From a bacterium UBP6_UBA1196 (lineage in GTDB: Bacteria > UBP6 > UBA1177): a stretch of DNA of 22,445 bases. The translations under genes were made by a program, and so were the position numbers. Where the stretch lies: the NCBI GenBank assembly GCA_002310035.1, contig DBYC01000012.1, forward strand, positions 1 through 22,445, in the 5' to 3' direction. The stretch's first letter is position 1, and every line of letters begins with the position of its first letter. The notes beneath the pieces are model-generated. The model saw only the letters and a list, made by a program, of their open reading frames with translations, was not told the origin of the DNA and did not search any database. Of the stretch, positions 15,044 to 22,124 are shown in pieces.

Positions 15044-16081
15044 TCAATCCGTCAGAACCAAGTCCAGTTGCGCTTGTAATTCCTCTTTTTTCGGCAAATA
15101 AAGTTGATAGCGGGCTGTAAACAACTGATTTGTAATTCCCTGGGTCGCATATTCCATCAAAAGTTCATCCTGTTTTGCTCCCAGGACTATACCGATCGGC
15201 GGATTGTCATCAGGTTGGCAGATCTCGGTCTTAAAATAATTCAGATACATATTCATTTGTCCGACATCGCTGTGTTTTATTTCCGACCGTTTGAGGTCTA
15301 TCAGGACATAGCATTTCAAAATACAGTGGTAAAATACCAAATCGACTTTGAATCTGCGGCTTCCGATAGAAATTACATATTGTCGACCGATAAAAGCGAA
15401 TCCTCTTCCCAATTCCAAGAGAAATTTTTCCATATTTGCCTTTAATGCTGTTTCGAGATTGCCTTCTTTGCAGTGTTTTTGCTGTGGCAGGCCGGTAAAT
15501 TCCAACACATACGGGTCTCTTATAATATCTTGTGCAGTTAAAATCTGATGTCCTTTGTTTGCCAGTGTCATAACTCCGGCTTTATCGGTGCTTAGAGCTA
15601 TTCTCTGAAAAAGCGAACTCCTTATCTGTCGTTTCAATTCCCTGACTTTCCAACCTTCTTTGATTGCTTCATGAAAATAAAACTGCATTTCCATCGGGTC
15701 TTCGCACTTCAAAAGTTCAAAGTAATGACTCCATGTCAATTTGTGAGACAGCGTCTCACATTTTGGGAATGTAAGATAAAGTTTACGCATATAAGTGAGA
15801 TTGCTTCGGCTGAAACCTTTCCCTCGTCTTGCCGTAAGGTCTTTTGACAGATTTACAAGCAGTTGCTTTCCGTATTGTGCTTTCGCAGCTCCGCCTTGTT
15901 CAAACTCAACAATACATCTTCCTGTTTGCCAATTAGCTTTCAGAAGTTCGGAATTTATAGCTAATACGGCGGTTTTCTTAGCTTTTTCCCATAGATCTGA
16001 AATCTTATCCACAAGCGTATTATATTCTATGGATAATGTTTTTGGCTGATCTGATTCTACTAATTTAATTTTATATTCCAA
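15044..16081 (-). CDS. YhcG-type PDDEXK nuclease domain protein (DUF1016)
   Basis: 345 aa. The start is placed at a TTG (16081-16079) because GGAGG (16091-16087) sits 5 nt before it; the longer reading from a TTG at 16093 would swallow that Shine-Dalgarno. The N-terminal half (about 15-165) is the DUF1016 helical domain: INSELLKANWQTGRCIVEFE, GKGFSRSNLTYMRKLYLTFP and LTWSHYFELL. The C-terminal half (about 200-320) is a PDDEXK nuclease fold with ELGRGFAFIGRQ, FKVDLVFYH and CYVLIDLKRSE; the acidic residues and the D-x-K needed for metal-dependent cleavage are present, with D-L-K in place of the usual E-L-K. Proteins of this family are common in restriction-modification loci and accessory islands; here no methylase or restriction subunit is adjacent. 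Its promoter region carries nested palindromes. Confidence 0.92.
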   Translation of the reverse strand: MEYKIKLVESDQPKTLSIEYNTLVDKISDLWEKAKKTAVLAINSELLKANWQTGRCIVEFEQGGAAKAQYGKQLLVNLSKDLTARRGKGFSRSNLTYMRKLYLTFPKCETLSHKLTWSHYFELLKCEDPMEMQFYFHEAIKEGWKVRELKRQIRSSLFQRIALSTDKAGVMTLANKGHQILTAQDIIRDPYVLEFTGLPQQKHCKEGNLETALKANMEKFLLELGRGFAFIGRQYVISIGSRRFKVDLVFYHCILKCYVLIDLKRSEIKHSDVGQMNMYLNYFKTEICQPDDNPPIGIVLGAKQDELLMEYATQGITNQLFTARYQLYLPKKEELQAQLDLVLTD

Positions 16082-16123
16082 ATTTTCCTCCAAAATGAAC
16101 GCGATTATTTCTAAAAATTCGAA

Positions 16124-16181
16124 TTTGTTTTATGATATTTGCAAATAAATATCAAATAAAAGTTATGTATCATAAAACAAA
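16124..16181 (-). promoter_or_regulatory. Promoter/operator region of the YhcG-type gene with nested palindromes
   Basis: A perfect 14-bp inverted repeat has arms at 16124-16137 and 16168-16181 (TTTGTTTTATGATA and its complement), spaced by 30 nt. Inside is a second one, GATATTT (16134-16140) and AAATATC (16147-16153). On the minus strand, TTGATA (16155-16150) and TAAAAC (16132-16127), 17 nt apart, form a plausible promoter whose -10 lies in one arm of the outer repeat. This suits an operator for a dimeric repressor, possibly bound at two sites. Confidence 0.5.
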
Positions 16182-16219
16182 ACTTTGAAAAATGCGACAA
16201 AGAAAATTTGTATTGAAAC

Positions 16220-16291
16220 CTCAAGCCCTTGTTTTGAGAAACCTTCTGAGAGCGCGGGCGGCCCGCCCGCAAATCTCAAGCCCTTGTTTTG
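16220..16291. repeat. Direct repeat pair flanking a GC-rich hairpin (REP-like element)
   Basis: The 17-nt CTCAAGCCCTTGTTTTG occurs at 16220-16236 and again at 16275-16291, a 55-nt period. Between them GCGGGCG (16254-16260) and CGCCCGC (16264-16270) form a 7-bp GC hairpin, strikingly GC-rich for this AT-rich neighbourhood. Each direct repeat can itself fold (CTCAA...TTGAG). It looks like a small dispersed intergenic element rather than a terminator. Confidence 0.55.
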
Positions 16292-16467
16292 TGAGAACTT
16301 TTCTTCATTATCGCAACAACTACGAAAACGAGGCAATCATTTTATTCGCAAAGAAGTAGTTAAGGTCATTTTTGTCAATGACCACGTTCTCTTCTTTGTG
16401 TATTCCGTTTACGTTGCCTTCTTTGTCGTAGTCGGGTGGGGAGAGAAAGTTGTATGTTACGCCAGCG

Positions 16468-17154
16468 TTATTTCCCTCCGCCAATTCTCCACAGATACAT
16501 ATCCACAAGTTTCATCGGCGGATACATTACATTTGTAGCCCTGTTTAATATAAATTCTTTTTCATTATTTAAGTAAAAGTTTTCCAAATCAGAAAAAATT
16601 TGTTTTGAATTTTTTTCAATATTAACAACACTATAGTTAAGAAGTTTATTTTTCATATTGGCTAATTTTAATCCTATTTTTAGGTATTTATCAAAAGCTG
16701 GAATGCAACCGAATGTTCCTAAGAGTATTTTTGTTATCAAGGTGTCAGTTGGTATGTCTGGTCTATATGCATTTTTTATTTTCCAATATATACCATCTTG
16801 ATCAAAAATTAGTTTGTATCCTATATTCCCATATAATGGTCTATAGTTCCAAAGGGAGAAATATTTTAGTTCTAAGATGCTTTTTATAGCTTGCTTGTGG
16901 GCTTTGAAATCTCTTTGAATCAAAAATGATGAACCTCTATACATTCCCCAGCTTGCAAGATAAAAAGCAAGGTGCAAAGACATTGTATCAATCAAATTTT
17001 CTTGTTCTATGGAATTGATTCTATAGTATTTTTCTTTGTTTTCCATAAAGAATTTATGGCACCATTCCCAAGATTTATATCTGGTATTTGAATCGCCCTC
17101 TTTTTTTGATATTGAATCATAGACTTCACATATTGTCTTATTGATTATTCCCAA
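16468..17154 (-). CDS. AT-rich gene of unknown function in accessory segment
   Basis: 228 aa, cytoplasmic, no signal peptide and no clear membrane helix. The start is set at a TTG (17154-17152) with GGAG (17164-17161) 6 nt before it; an in-frame GTG at 17166 overlaps that site. The protein then begins GIINKTICEVYDSI. Features: YKSWEWCHKFF near residue 30, a hydrophobic helix HLAFYLASWGMYRGSSFL at about 65-83, a KLIFDQDGIYWKI strand pair, and NKILL/GTFGCIPAFDKYLK in the middle. I recall similar unnamed proteins from accessory regions, but I know no function. Codon use is clearly more AT-rich than in the neighbours, suggesting recent acquisition. It lies after the Lcl_C gene on the same strand, with a 77-89 nt gap. 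Confidence 0.75.
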   Translation of the reverse strand: MGIINKTICEVYDSISKKEGDSNTRYKSWEWCHKFFMENKEKYYRINSIEQENLIDTMSLHLAFYLASWGMYRGSSFLIQRDFKAHKQAIKSILELKYFSLWNYRPLYGNIGYKLIFDQDGIYWKIKNAYRPDIPTDTLITKILLGTFGCIPAFDKYLKIGLKLANMKNKLLNYSVVNIEKNSKQIFSDLENFYLNNEKEFILNRATNVMYPPMKLVDMYLWRIGGGK

Positions 17155-17243
17155 GTTGCTCTCCACAAATTAAAAAACAATTATTGTAATTTACTTCGCA
17201 ACAAATCTACAGCATACAAATTAACCCACAGTATTCCTTGTTA

Positions 17244-18812
17244 CTACCTCACACAACGAACAGAACAAGTGTGTGGCTTAGTGTTGCAGATCACGCCCCC
17301 GTAGTTGAAATCCACAAACCACGCGTAGATCGAAATAACTGAGCTAGTAGAGGAAGACCAGAACCAGCCGCGGTCGCCAAGTTTGCTGACGGCGCTACCG
17401 CTGCCATTACAGTCTTTCGTCAAATCTTTTGATGAAAGTTTTCCAGCTTTCTCTGAAATCGGGCATGAACCGCCAGACTGCGTGCCGGGGTCATTTTGAA
17501 TAAGCGTCCTGAGTTCATCGATATTCGGCAACCTCCAGTCGGAATATCCGCCTTCATTCAGATTTTTACAGTAATTTACAGCCTTACGCCATGTCATGTC
17601 ATTTGGAGACTTGTTCGACCACTGCAATCCCTTGCGTTTAAGTTTGGCTTGAAGTGTTTTTATTTTCTTTTCTTGAAGAGAAAGTTCTTCGGAATATTCA
17701 AAATCTCCGTTTTTGACGACCAGTTTCTTACTGCAGAGCGGAACTTTGAATGTGCCAGGTGCTTTGCCGACTTTTTTGTCATCCACAAAAACATCGGCTT
17801 CGATGTCGTTGCCGCTTTCATCCTGCGCATAGACTTTGATTGCTGATTCGCGTGGTTCCAAATTGAGCTTGATCGCTTTTTTCTCTCCGCGTTGGACGGT
17901 AAATGTTTCGCCGGAATCATAAAAACAGCCGTCCGAGTGTTCAATTCTGTGATTACCAGTGCTGATAGCCTTATCTTTTATTGGAATCTCACCGATATTT
18001 GCGCCGTCAAGTTTGAGGGAAACGGCATAGTTGCCGCTGACTGAAAGATATGCAAAATCAGGTTCAAGTTTGTATTTGATAGTTTTGCCTTCGGTGATTT
18101 TTCCTTTTTTGACCTTCGGCACATAGTTTTCTTTCTGCATTTCGATTTCGTGATTTCCCTGCGTCAACAGTTTTGAACACGGTGTCGATTGACAGATGAT
18201 TTTGCCGTCCGCAATGACGACAGCACCGCTCGGATTGCTCTCGAATTTGACGATCGTCTCTTCACCGCCGCCGATTTCCCAATCTTCGTTTTTGCCGCCG
18301 AAACGACCTTGCTGAAACTCAGCTTTTTGTTTTTTACGTCCGATGATCTGGGCAACAATGCTGTCAAGAGCTTCGTTCAAGGATTCTTCGCTACCGTCGA
18401 AAGTCGCTTTTGCACCTTTTGTTGTCGCCTCTCCGGCAAGATCTATAAGTTCTGAAGTTATAGTGAATTTCTGTGCAAAGAATGTAATCGTCGTTCTTAA
18501 AATCGTATCTGCCGAAAGTGCCTGACCGAGCGGAATCTGACAGTTTTTGTCGTTGCAGAGTTTGTAAGATTCCTTTTTCATCTGTTTTATAATCGCGTTT
18601 TCCTGCCTCTCTTTGGCGATAACAATGAATTTATTCGAGGCGACAAATTCCCCTCGAATGTATTCTGTTGCATTGGAAAGAGTCGTTTCGGAAAGTTTTC
18701 CGCTTTTGTCCTCGAATTCCATTACTGCAAGTCTGAGCTTGCCTTCGTCGTCATCAGCGAAAATTTGCACGGAAAACACAACCAGAAGAAGAAACATACA
18801 TATTCTTTTCAT
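17244..18812 (-). CDS. Secreted CsgG/TolB-like + PEGA repeats + Lcl_C (DUF1566) protein
   Basis: 522 aa exported protein. The ATG at 18812 has AGGTGG (18825-18819 region) upstream; the signal peptide runs to about residue 19 (...SVQIFA, then DDDEG). Residues about 24-165 are paralogous to the protein at 105-1388 (LRLAVMEFEDKSGKLSE, CNDKNCQIPLGQALSAD). Residues about 190-395 contain about three PEGA-like surface repeats (VKFESNPSGAVVIADGKIIC, YAVSLKLDGANIGEIP, DVFVDDKKVGKAPGTF). The last ~125 residues are an Lcl_C/DUF1566 domain (WSNKSPNDMTWRKAVNYC, YSDWRLPNIDELRTLI, WFWSSST), a C-type-lectin-like fold, ending in CSVRCVR. The final 40 residues alternate fixed and apparently free positions, as in diversified DUF1566 proteins. 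Likely cell-envelope or surface ligand binding; the ligand is unknown. Confidence 0.88.
   Translation of the reverse strand: MKRICMFLLLVVFSVQIFADDDEGKLRLAVMEFEDKSGKLSETTLSNATEYIRGEFVASNKFIVIAKERQENAIIKQMKKESYKLCNDKNCQIPLGQALSADTILRTTITFFAQKFTITSELIDLAGEATTKGAKATFDGSEESLNEALDSIVAQIIGRKKQKAEFQQGRFGGKNEDWEIGGGEETIVKFESNPSGAVVIADGKIICQSTPCSKLLTQGNHEIEMQKENYVPKVKKGKITEGKTIKYKLEPDFAYLSVSGNYAVSLKLDGANIGEIPIKDKAISTGNHRIEHSDGCFYDSGETFTVQRGEKKAIKLNLEPRESAIKVYAQDESGNDIEADVFVDDKKVGKAPGTFKVPLCSKKLVVKNGDFEYSEELSLQEKKIKTLQAKLKRKGLQWSNKSPNDMTWRKAVNYCKNLNEGGYSDWRLPNIDELRTLIQNDPGTQSGGSCPISEKAGKLSSKDLTKDCNGSGSAVSKLGDRGWFWSSSTSSVISIYAWFVDFNYGGVICNTKPHTCSVRCVR
17247..17366 (-). other. Possible diversified (DGR-like) variable region of the Lcl_C domain
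   Basis: The last 40 codons keep a scaffold, S-S-S-T...Y-A-W-x-V-x-F-N-x-G-x-V-x-x-N-T-K-x-x-T-x-x-V-R-C-V-R, with odd residues in the free slots. In the slots codons are mostly NNY: TTT, GAT, TAC, GGC, ATC, TGC, CAC, TGT, TCT; one is CCA. AAY codons at the same places in a template would give this pattern by adenine-specific mutagenesis. No template repeat or reverse transcriptase is visible in the window, so this is a hypothesis. Confidence 0.4.
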
Positions 18813-18859
18813 TTTTTTCCACCTTTATTATGTGATAAAACCGTCAAAAAAAGCGCATT

Positions 18860-18887
18860 ATTATACAAAAAATTAAAAAAAAAGCAA
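18860..18887 (-). promoter_or_regulatory. Promoter of the PEGA/Lcl_C gene
   Basis: On the minus strand a perfect TATAAT (18865-18860) lies 16 nt after TTGCTT (18887-18882), giving a transcript start near 18853 and a leader of about 40 nt. The 261-nt gap between this gene and the divergent RhuM gene is very AT-rich; no equally clear promoter is seen for the RhuM side. Confidence 0.5.
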
Positions 18888-19073
18888 GAAAATCGGGCAA
18901 ATTCGGCGTGTTTTTATGGCTTAATTTGTGATACCTTTTTATTGTATTCTATTTATTGCAACAATATCTTTCGTAATATTTATTTGATATGCAAAATAAA
19001 TGTTGATTTTTTGCTTTTAAAGTCTAATAACATATTTGTAAAAAGTTTCTTTTATGTTTTATGGAGCGTTAAA

Positions 19074-20075
19074 ATGGATGAAATCATCAAGACAAACGAA
19101 ATCGTTTTTTATCAGACTGAAAATTCTGATGTGGTCGTAAACGTCGTATTCAAAGACGAGACTTTCTGGCTCACGCAGAAAGCAATGTCACAACTTTTTG
19201 ATTGCAGCGTTGACAATATTTCGCTTCATTTGAGAAATATTTTCAATGACTTGGAGCTTGACAAAGATTCAGTTGCCGAGGATTTCTCGATAACTGCTGC
19301 TGACGGCAAAAATTACAAGACAAAATGCTACAATCTCGATGCAATAATCGCTGTCGGTTATCGCGTAAATTCCAAAAAAGCCACGAAATTCCGCCAGTGG
19401 GCGACAAAAACATTAAGGGAATACATCACCAAAGGCTTTGTGATCAACGAAAAAATGTTGAAAAACGGAAAGCCGTTCGGAAAAGACTATTTTGATGAAC
19501 TTCTTGAAAAGATTAGGGAAATACGAGCAAGTGAAAGACGCGCCTACCAGAAAATCACCGATATTTTCGAACAGTGCAGCTGCGATTTCGACAAAGAGAG
19601 CGAAACCACTAAAGAGTTTTACGCTTTCGTTCAGAATAAACTTCATTTTGCGGTAAGCGGAAAAACTGCCGCAGAACTTGTCTACAACCGTGCTGATGCG
19701 CAGAAAGAGCACATGGGGCTGACTAACTGGAAAAATTCTCCGGAAGGAAAAATCTATAAATCTGATGTGACTATTGCGAAAAATTATCTGAACGAGAAAG
19801 AAATTTCCCGATTGAACCGCCTTGTCACGATGTTCATCGACTATGCCGAACTTCAGGCTGAGGACGGAAATCTGATGAGAATGCAGGACTGTATTGATGC
19901 TGTAAACATGTTTTTGCAGAGTACCCGCCAGCAGATCCTTGATTCAAAAGGGAAAATAAGCCACGATCAAGCAGTAGAAAAAGCTCTTGGTGAATATGAA
20001 ATTTTCCGCATAATTCAAGACAGGGAATATATTTCGGAATTTGACAGGCAGACTAAAAATTTGAAAAGATCATAA
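19074..20075 (+). CDS. RhuM family protein
   Basis: 333 aa. The ATG at 19074 follows GGAG (19063-19066) and starts MDEIIKTNEIVFYQTE, the normal start of the family; a longer in-frame reading from 18765 runs through non-coding DNA. Residues about 10-125 form the RhuM N-terminal module (ETFWLTQKAMSQLFDCSVDNI, YNLDAIIAVGYRV, ATKFRQWATKTLREYI). The C-terminal part is the typical helical RhuM extension (ASERRAYQKITDIFEQCSCD, AAELVYNRADAQKEHMGLTNW, NYLNEKEISRLNRLVTMFIDYAE). RhuM was first named from a Salmonella pathogenicity island; its molecular role is not settled. It is divergent from the PEGA/Lcl_C gene and convergent with glyS, 3 nt apart at the stops. It differs from the RhuM-PLD gene at 1436-2269, which replaces this C-terminus. 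Confidence 0.93.
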   Translation: MDEIIKTNEIVFYQTENSDVVVNVVFKDETFWLTQKAMSQLFDCSVDNISLHLRNIFNDLELDKDSVAEDFSITAADGKNYKTKCYNLDAIIAVGYRVNSKKATKFRQWATKTLREYITKGFVINEKMLKNGKPFGKDYFDELLEKIREIRASERRAYQKITDIFEQCSCDFDKESETTKEFYAFVQNKLHFAVSGKTAAELVYNRADAQKEHMGLTNWKNSPEGKIYKSDVTIAKNYLNEKEISRLNRLVTMFIDYAELQAEDGNLMRMQDCIDAVNMFLQSTRQQILDSKGKISHDQAVEKALGEYEIFRIIQDREYISEFDRQTKNLKRS

Positions 20076-20078
20076 AAT

Positions 20079-22124
20079 TTAAATATTCAAAAAGCTTATT
20101 TCACCGATATTTTCCGCTACCAAGCTGGTAACTTTACCGATGAGGTTCATTCTGTTCGTTCTGATTCCGGCGTTGTCGTGCATTACGAAAACAGCGTCGA
20201 AGAATGCGTCGAGTGCCGGTTTGAGCGAGAGGATCTTCATCGCGATCTTGAAGTTGTCGTTCATCGATCTTATTTCGTTTTCGACTTTGACTACTTCGGC
20301 GAAAAGGTTCTTCTCTTCATCCTGCTCGAAAAGCGATTCGTTGACTGTTCCTACTGTAAATTCCTGTTTTTTCAGGATGTTGCAGCCGCGTTTGTAAAGT
20401 TGTACCAGCTCGGAAATCCCGCTTTCTTTGAGAAGGCGAGAAATCGTTTCAGCCCGTTTTGCGACAACTTTCGGAAATTCGGCGTTGCGTGCTGTCGCAG
20501 CCTGGATGACAGGAGTGTCGAAGCTCAAAACGCCGTTGTATCTTGCGACTATGAAGTCGATTATTTCCTGTTTCATCTCAACTTTCGCGTTTTTGATGCG
20601 CGGAACGATGAGGTTCCATGCGAATTCAACGACTTCCCTGATGTCGAGAGTGTAATTCTGCGCGACTGTGAGGAAACCGATAGCGTTTCTGCGGATCGCG
20701 AACTTGTCTTTCGAGCCGCTTGGTTTCATTCCTGCCATGAATCCGCCGACGATCGTATCGATTTTATCGGACATGCTGAGGATCGTTCCAATTTCGGTCG
20801 ATGGAAGCGCATCCCCTGCGTTTATCGGGAGATAGTGCTCGTACATCGCTTCGCAGATATCTTTCTCGAATCCTGCGTGAAGTGCGTAGTAGCGTCCCAT
20901 GATCCCCTGCAGATCGGGAAATTCGAAAACAACGCCCGTTACGAGGTCGTTTTTGATCATTTCGCCAGCAGTCTGAAGGCGTTTTTTTGCAGCATCGTCA
21001 AGAGAGAAGTATTTTCCGGCGATGAAAGCGGCAATTTTGCAGATACGCTCGACTTTTTCGCTGTAAGTTCCGAGATCTTTCTGGAAAAGGACACCTTTCA
21101 GCTTTTCCTTGAGTGCGCCGAAATCTTTCGCAAGGTCGTCGTTGAAATAAAATGCGGCGTCGGAAAGACGTGCCGCAACAACTTTTTCGTTTCCTTCGAT
21201 AACAAGCGAATCTTCATGCGGAATGTTGTTGAGAACGCTTGCGAACTTGATTACCTGCGAATTTTTATCGCTCAGAGTGAAGTATCTCTGGTCTTTTTTG
21301 AGGACTTTGACAACGAGCTCGACCGGCAGGTTTTTGTATTTTTCGGGAATGTTGCCGATGACGACATGCGGATATTCGACCATGTCGGTGACTTCATCGA
21401 GAAGATTTTCGTCGATATTTGCGATAAGTCCGAGTTCTCTAGCCTTTTTCGCGACTTCGGAGCGGATGAATTCCTTTCTTTCACTTCTGTCGACCATGAT
21501 GTAGTGCGCCGTAAGAATTTCATAGTAATTCGAAGCGTTTATATCAAGCGCACCGTTTGAAAGGAAGCGGTGTCCGAAAGAAGTTTTCGCGAATTTTATC
21601 CCTTCGAAATCGTCTTCAACAGGCTTTCCGTCGATCGAAAGGAGTATCCATCTGATCGGTCTTGCGAATGCGAAAGTGTTTTCCGCCCAGCGCATGCTTT
21701 TTTTGAAGTTTGCCGCGTGGAGAGCAGCCTTCACGATAGGAGCGATGACTTCTTCCAAAGTTTTTCCTTTTTCTTCGACGTATCCTGCGATCACTTCGCC
21801 TTTTTCACTGTTCTCAAAGAAATAGTCTGTGATCTTGTTCTTTGTAAGGAAGGCTTCGCCCGCTTTGGAAAGGGTTCCGTCAGCGTTGAGAGCGACTTTT
21901 TTCGGAGCGCCTGTGACTTTTTCGCGGATGTCAGGCTGTTTTTCGGGAAGTCCCGTGCAGACGAGAGCGGTTCTCGAACATGTTGAAAACTCTCTGCAGT
22001 TTCCGACAGTTACACGCTGTTTTTCAAGTTCGGAAAGTATTTTTTCCTTAAGCTGCGAGACAAAAGGAAGAATAAAACTTGCTGGAAACTCTTCATAACC
22101 GATTTCAAAAATAAAATCCGACAT
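20079..22124 (-). CDS. glyS: Glycyl-tRNA synthetase beta subunit
   Basis: 681 aa, close to the usual length of about 690. The beta subunit of the alpha2-beta2 bacterial glycyl-tRNA synthetase binds tRNA-Gly, while alpha carries the aminoacylation site. The N-terminus FIFEIGYEEFPASFI is diagnostic. Further family stretches are MRWAENTFAFARPIRWIL (about 145), FGHRFLS, DQRYFTLSDK, VLNNIPHEDS and the DKIDTIVGGFMAGMKPSGSKDKFAIRR block near residue 455. A DALR-type anticodon-binding end follows, with MNDNFKIAMKILSLKPALDAFFDAVFVM. The ATG at 22124 directly follows the glyQ stop with no gap; the Shine-Dalgarno AGGAGG lies in the last glyQ codons. The 3' end faces the RhuM gene, without a clear terminator. 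Confidence 0.98.
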   Translation of the reverse strand: MSDFIFEIGYEEFPASFILPFVSQLKEKILSELEKQRVTVGNCREFSTCSRTALVCTGLPEKQPDIREKVTGAPKKVALNADGTLSKAGEAFLTKNKITDYFFENSEKGEVIAGYVEEKGKTLEEVIAPIVKAALHAANFKKSMRWAENTFAFARPIRWILLSIDGKPVEDDFEGIKFAKTSFGHRFLSNGALDINASNYYEILTAHYIMVDRSERKEFIRSEVAKKARELGLIANIDENLLDEVTDMVEYPHVVIGNIPEKYKNLPVELVVKVLKKDQRYFTLSDKNSQVIKFASVLNNIPHEDSLVIEGNEKVVAARLSDAAFYFNDDLAKDFGALKEKLKGVLFQKDLGTYSEKVERICKIAAFIAGKYFSLDDAAKKRLQTAGEMIKNDLVTGVVFEFPDLQGIMGRYYALHAGFEKDICEAMYEHYLPINAGDALPSTEIGTILSMSDKIDTIVGGFMAGMKPSGSKDKFAIRRNAIGFLTVAQNYTLDIREVVEFAWNLIVPRIKNAKVEMKQEIIDFIVARYNGVLSFDTPVIQAATARNAEFPKVVAKRAETISRLLKESGISELVQLYKRGCNILKKQEFTVGTVNESLFEQDEEKNLFAEVVKVENEIRSMNDNFKIAMKILSLKPALDAFFDAVFVMHDNAGIRTNRMNLIGKVTSLVAENIGEISFLNI

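Larger units (their letters stand above)
16082..16467. other. 386-nt non-coding segment with palindromes and a repeat element
   Basis: No convincing gene lies between the YhcG-type gene and the unknown gene at 16468. The left part (16124-16181) is AT-rich with nested inverted repeats at the YhcG promoter. The middle (16220-16291) holds a 17-nt direct repeat flanking a GC-rich hairpin. The right part (about 16320-16467) can be read as a short protein-like stretch on the minus strand, but without a start signal. Confidence 0.6.

Noticed and set aside
16220..16291. CRISPR array
   Set aside because: Only two copies of a 17-nt repeat with a hairpin-containing spacer, and no cas genes.
16320..16508. 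Minus-strand 62-aa reading overlapping the end of the AT-rich gene, protein-like in its second half (VTYNFLSPPDYDKEGNVNG)
   Set aside because: No Shine-Dalgarno before its ATG and it overlaps a better-supported gene in another frame. It could be a remnant of a decayed gene, but nothing in the window shows the missing part.
17167..17243. DGR mutagenic-homing hairpin (IMH) downstream of the putative variable region
   Set aside because: I see only a short AT palindrome (ACAAT/ATTGT) and no GC-rich IMH-like segment.
18765..19073. 103-residue N-terminal extension of the second RhuM protein
   Set aside because: It covers the divergent promoter region and part of the opposite gene; the family start and the GGAG site are at 19074.
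20178..21560. Long plus-strand open frame (460 aa) opposite glyS
   Set aside because: It is antisense to a certain glyS gene, has biased Phe/Asp/Val composition of a mirror frame, and no start signals.
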